Origin: an uncultured Acetatifactor sp. | GTDB taxonomy: Bacteria > Bacillota > Clostridia > Lachnospirales > Lachnospiraceae | DNA length: 27,120 nt | NCBI GenBank assembly: GCA_910584235.1 | Contig: CAJTZD010000048.1 | Location: forward strand, 1 to 27,120 | Direction of reading: 5' to 3' | Shown here: positions 24,093 to 27,120 of the stretch, piece after piece | Layout of the letters: every line of letters starts with the position of its first letter | How positions within the stretch are numbered: the first letter of the stretch is position 1 | Position numbers and translations under genes: made by a program | The notes under the pieces: model-generated | What the model saw: only the letters and a program-made list of their open reading frames with translations | Databases searched by the model: none | Told to the model about the DNA's origin: nothing

Positions 24093-25406
24093 ATGGCGAC
24101 ATATTATGTGGATTCTACGGATGGAAAGGCTGGGAACAGCGGACTGGACAGAGAGGCGCCCGCAGCCGATTACAAAACCCTGAACGTAAAGCCCGGGGAT
24201 AAGGTTCTCTTCAGGCGGGGAAGCTTTATACGGGGAAAACTTTGCAGCGTGGAGGGGGAGGAGGGGATGCCCGTGACCTACGGGGCCTACGGCAGCGGAG
24301 AGAAACCCACGTTTTGCGGCTCCGTCAGCTTAAGCCGGGAATCCCTCTGGACCCGGGAGTCGGAAAATATCTGGGTGTACGCCGCGCCGGAGATCGACGA
24401 AGCGGCCAATCTGATCTTTAACAAATCCGACCTCTGCGGCGTACTGAGATGGAGCAAAGAGGAGCTGCGCAGTCAGGGGGATTTCTGGGACAATTGCTTT
24501 GATCTTGCGAACCGTCCCGGGGAGGCGCCAAAGGAACACAGGATCTATCTGTATTCTGCAGAGAACCCGGCCCTGTTTTACACGGATATCGAATGCGCCA
24601 TGCGCAGTATCCCCAGGCTGGCCGACAACGGCCATGACATCGTGTTTGAAAATCTGCGTTTTATAAACGGCGGTCAGCACGGAATTGCGGGTACCAGGCG
24701 GTGCAGGAACCTGAAGATCCAAAACTGCGACTTTGCGTATATTGGCGGCGCTGTCTGGAGAGAGGAGAGGAGGATTCGCTTCGGCAATGCCATTGAGTGC
24801 TGGAACTTTGCGGAGAATGTGGAAGTAAGAGGCTGCCTTTTTGATAATATCTACGACTCCGCGGTGACCCATCAGGGGGACGGACGGTGCCGCCCGGCCG
24901 AGCGGCTGGTAATACAGGACAATGTATTCTTTCGGTGCGGGATGGCGGCCTATGAGCAGCGGGATATGATTCCCAAGTCGGCACAGTTTTGCGGCAATGT
25001 GTGCATCGATGCGGGAGAGGGCTTCTCCGGAAACGGCGTGACCATGCCCAGGGCCTCCGAAATCTGGCCAAAGCCTATGGGACATCATATTTTCTTTTGG
25101 AGAATTCCCCGGGCCAAGGGAGATGAGACGGTCAGCGTCAGGAACAATCTCTTCTGTAACGCACCTTACGGGGCCGCAGTCTATTCCCTTATGGGGCAGG
25201 AAGCGGAGGAGCGTGTGGAGCTGGAGGGGAATGTGTACCATACCCAGAACAGCGATCTGATTTGCAGGTGGCATGCCGTGGATTACCGCAGCTATGAGGA
25301 ATTTGCGTTCTGGGATCCGGACAGCGCCTGGGTGGAGGCAGATGAGGCGGAAAAACATATTTTAACGATGATCCGGAAGTCCGGTACGACGGCATCCGCC
25401 GGGTGA
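24093..25406 (+). CDS. Right-handed parallel beta-helix protein (pectate-lyase-like fold), cytoplasmic
   Basis: A 437-residue protein without signal peptide. It starts MATYYVDSTDGKAGNSG, the usual opening of beta-helix proteins of the pectate lyase/poly-lyase superfamily (YYVDS..G.D.NSG), followed by PGDKVLFRRGSFIRGKL. Successive coil-like rungs are visible with spaced N, F and G: IVFENLRFINGGQHGI, NLKIQNCDFAYIGG, NVEVRGCLFDNIYDSAV, LVIQDNVFFRCG, VSVRNNLFCNAPYG, VELEGNVYHTQN. Such proteins bind or cleave polysaccharides. The lack of a secretion signal suggests action on imported oligosaccharides. GGGAG lies seven bases before the ATG. The last 13 residues differ in style from the rest, and another frame continues with better coding character (see the feature at 25367), so the 3' end may be frameshifted. 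Confidence 0.8.
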   Translation: MATYYVDSTDGKAGNSGLDREAPAADYKTLNVKPGDKVLFRRGSFIRGKLCSVEGEEGMPVTYGAYGSGEKPTFCGSVSLSRESLWTRESENIWVYAAPEIDEAANLIFNKSDLCGVLRWSKEELRSQGDFWDNCFDLANRPGEAPKEHRIYLYSAENPALFYTDIECAMRSIPRLADNGHDIVFENLRFINGGQHGIAGTRRCRNLKIQNCDFAYIGGAVWREERRIRFGNAIECWNFAENVEVRGCLFDNIYDSAVTHQGDGRCRPAERLVIQDNVFFRCGMAAYEQRDMIPKSAQFCGNVCIDAGEGFSGNGVTMPRASEIWPKPMGHHIFFWRIPRAKGDETVSVRNNLFCNAPYGAAVYSLMGQEAEERVELEGNVYHTQNSDLICRWHAVDYRSYEEFAFWDPDSAWVEADEAEKHILTMIRKSGTTASAG

Positions 25407-25441
25407 ATGCCATGGACCGGCTTTTGGGGTTTACGGATTAG
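25367..25441 (+). other. Probable true C-terminus of the beta-helix protein in a shifted frame
   Basis: From 25367 a frame offset by one base from the gene above reads 24 codons (DDPEVRYDG, then IRRVNAMDRLLGFTD) to TAG at 25439. It is more protein-like than the MIRKSGTTASAG ending of the current frame. Adding one base near 25366 (ACG to ACGG) would join them. No slippery heptamer is in phase, so a mutation or read error is likelier than programmed frameshifting. Confidence 0.5.
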
Positions 25442-25614
25442 TGCATATCTTTCTGGTATTTGGGATATCCTAACGGCAGCGAATGCATAAAACATTTTTG
25501 CTTGCCGGAGAGCCTTTTTTGACTGTTTTTCAGAAATGCATGACTCACTTCGAACGATAAGGGGAGACAGTATGAGGAGGACTTGGCGAACAGGATATCT
25601 CAAGGAGGAATGAT

Positions 25615-26934
25615 ATGACCACATATTTGGAAATCAAGTCTGTCCATGCCCGGGAGATTCTGGATTCCCGGGGGAACCCCACGGTGGAGGCGGATGTCTT
25701 CGTACGCGCGGGAGAACATTTCTATATCGGCACCGCAGCCGTGCCATCAGGTGCCAGCACCGGCAGATTCGAGGCCGTGGAGCTTCGGGACGGGGAGCCG
25801 AGATATTTCGGTCTGGGCGTACAGCACGCCGTGAAGAATGTCAACGAGAAGATTGCGCCTGTCCTGGTGGGGAAGAACGCCATGGACCAGATTGCCATAG
25901 ACAGGCTCCTGATAGAGCTGGACGGCACGGACAACAAGGGGAATCTGGGGGCCAACGCCATGCTCTCCGTGTCCCTGGCCTGTGCCAAGGCGTCTGCCAA
26001 GGCCCTTTCCATGCCTCTTTACCGCTACGTGGGCGGGTCGGGAGCCCATCTGCTGCCGGTTCCCATGATGAATATCTTAAACGGCGGAAAGCATGCCGCC
26101 AACACGGTGGACTTCCAGGAATTCATGATCATGCCCACCTGCGCCGACAGTTTTGCGGACGCTCTTCGCATCTGCGCCGAGGTATACCATAATCTGAAGA
26201 AAATTCTGCAGGACCGGGGCCTGTCCACGGGAGTGGGAGATGAGGGCGGTTTCGCGCCTGACCTGCCGGACGCGGAGAGCGTGCTGGAACTTTTGGTAGA
26301 CGCCATAAGGGCCTCCGGCTACAAGCCCGGCGAGGACGTATGGATCGCCATGGACGCGGCTTCCAGTGAACTATATAACGAGAAAACGGATATGTACCAT
26401 TTCCCCGGGGAGAGCAGCTTAAAGGGTGAGGAAGTCATCCGCAGCACGGACGAGATGATATCCTACTTTGAGAAACTGACCCAGAACTTTCCGATTATAT
26501 CCATCGAGGACGCTCTGGCGGAGGATGACTGGGACGGCTGGCAGAAGCTCACGGGGAGGCTGGCCGGAAAGGTGCAGCTGGTGGGGGACGACCTCTTCGT
26601 CACCAACAAGAAGCGCCTGGCGGCAGGCATCAAGCTGGGCACGGCCAATTCCATCCTGGTGAAAGTAAACCAGATCGGCACCCTCACGGAGGCATTCGAG
26701 GCCGTGGAGCTGGCCCACAAGAACAACTACACCGCCGTCATGTCCCACCGCTCCGGCGAGACCGAGGACACTACTATCTCGGATCTGGCCGTGGCCTGGA
26801 ACACCGGACAGATCAAGACCGGCGCCCCCTGCCGCAGCGACCGGGTGGCCAAGTACAACCGGTTGCTTCGGATAGAGGAGGAATTGGGAAGAGCCGCGGA
26901 ATATCCGGGACTTACGGCGTTTCATGTGCAGTGA
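25615..26934 (+). CDS. eno: Enolase (phosphopyruvate hydratase)
   Basis: A 439-residue glycolytic enzyme converting 2-phosphoglycerate to phosphoenolpyruvate, normal in length. All catalytic landmarks are present: REILDSRGNPTVE at the start, the flexible loop with PSGASTG, H in GGKHAANTVD, E in QEFMIMP, E in GDEGGFAP, metal ligands D in IAMDAA, E in SIEDALAEDDW and D in LVGDDLFVTN, K in LVKVNQIGT, H in MSHRSGETEDTTI and K in QIKTGAPCRSDR. SIEDA replaces the more usual SIEDG. AAGGAGG (25602-25608) lies six bases before the ATG. The 173-base gap upstream (25442-25614) is AT-rich; I find no promoter there that I would stand behind, though one is expected. A terminator follows the gene. Confidence 0.98.
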   Translation: MTTYLEIKSVHAREILDSRGNPTVEADVFVRAGEHFYIGTAAVPSGASTGRFEAVELRDGEPRYFGLGVQHAVKNVNEKIAPVLVGKNAMDQIAIDRLLIELDGTDNKGNLGANAMLSVSLACAKASAKALSMPLYRYVGGSGAHLLPVPMMNILNGGKHAANTVDFQEFMIMPTCADSFADALRICAEVYHNLKKILQDRGLSTGVGDEGGFAPDLPDAESVLELLVDAIRASGYKPGEDVWIAMDAASSELYNEKTDMYHFPGESSLKGEEVIRSTDEMISYFEKLTQNFPIISIEDALAEDDWDGWQKLTGRLAGKVQLVGDDLFVTNKKRLAAGIKLGTANSILVKVNQIGTLTEAFEAVELAHKNNYTAVMSHRSGETEDTTISDLAVAWNTGQIKTGAPCRSDRVAKYNRLLRIEEELGRAAEYPGLTAFHVQ

Positions 26935-26983
26935 GGCTGATGATTTCATGGGATCTTGAAAAGATAAGGGAAGCCTAAAAGAT

Positions 26984-27022
26984 AAAAAGCATTATTCCAA
27001 TAAAATGGGTAATGCTTTTTTT
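26984..27022 (+). terminator. Intrinsic terminator after eno
   Basis: AAAAAGCATTA pairs with TAATGCTTTTT (11 pairs, plus possible inner G-U pairs) around an AT-rich loop and ends in a run of seven T. It lies 50 bases after the stop. The A-run on the left side means it could work in both directions. From 27023 to the window end I see no gene. Confidence 0.9.
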
Positions 27023-27120
27023 AATCCTGCTATATTTGGTTACTTAAAAGGCTGATTCCCCAAATGTATACTTTTTGAGAATTTAAATATGTACGAAATA
27101 ACAGGATAGAATTACCAAGA

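Noticed and set aside
23935..24183. 82-codon frame containing YCPYCGASL, like a zinc ribbon
   Set aside because: It has only one cysteine pair, overlaps the start of the beta-helix gene by 91 bases, and its second half is the off-frame reading of that gene. The motif is likely chance.
25355..25370. Programmed -1 frameshift in the beta-helix gene
   Set aside because: No X XXY YYZ heptamer is in phase (the codons are GAA AAA CAT ATT TTA ACG) and no downstream stem is evident. A simple indel is more likely.
25442..25614. TTGACT at about 25519 as the -35 of an eno promoter
   Set aside because: No acceptable -10 lies 16-18 bases downstream.

Overview
The window looks like chromosome from an anaerobic, gut-type Firmicute, most likely a Lachnospiraceae member. 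This rests on several signs. Shine-Dalgarno sites are strong (AGGAGG-like), and promoters are of the sigma-A type (TTGCGC-N17-TATAAT). Lipoprotein binding proteins have the C-terminal style common in that family, and there is a ferredoxin-like aldo/keto reductase. No RND or outer-membrane gene is visible. I saw no rRNA, tRNA, CRISPR array, phage gene or insertion sequence.

Region 1 (1-1809): the 3' end of an FtsX-family ABC permease cut by the window edge, then a PHP-domain phosphoesterase. Region 2 (1905-12300): a six-gene, tightly packed plus-strand operon: binding lipoprotein, two CUT1-type sugar permeases, a long HlyD-like adaptor, a stand-alone MacB-type extracellular core protein, and a second binding lipoprotein. 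It ends in a strong intrinsic terminator. No ATPase is encoded, so one must be shared from elsewhere. Both binding proteins carry an N-terminal propeller-like domain in front of the solute-binding domain. Mixing import parts with efflux-type adaptor parts is unusual.

Region 3 (12327-13965, minus strand): a cation diffusion facilitator with a good promoter, followed by a short DUF45/YgjP-like metalloprotein. Region 4 (14128-15896): gpmI, with its own promoter and terminator.

Region 5 (15934-23823): an accessory cluster. A secreted 1882-residue M60 metallopeptidase carries a type-I dockerin, two FN3 domains and discoidin-like modules. Twelve bases after its stop lies a small secreted, membrane-anchored protein whose N-terminal module looks cohesin-like. 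Together they suggest a two-gene system that docks a host-glycoprotein-degrading protease on the cell surface. An aldo/keto reductase with two Fe-S cysteine motifs follows 21 bases later.

Region 6 (23824-27120): an open frame with poor start signals, a cytoplasmic right-handed beta-helix protein whose 3' end may be frameshifted, then eno with its terminator. The last 98 bases hold no gene I can support.

Gene identities come from reading the translations. Domain calls for the cohesin-like module and the propellers are inferences from sequence pattern, not search results.
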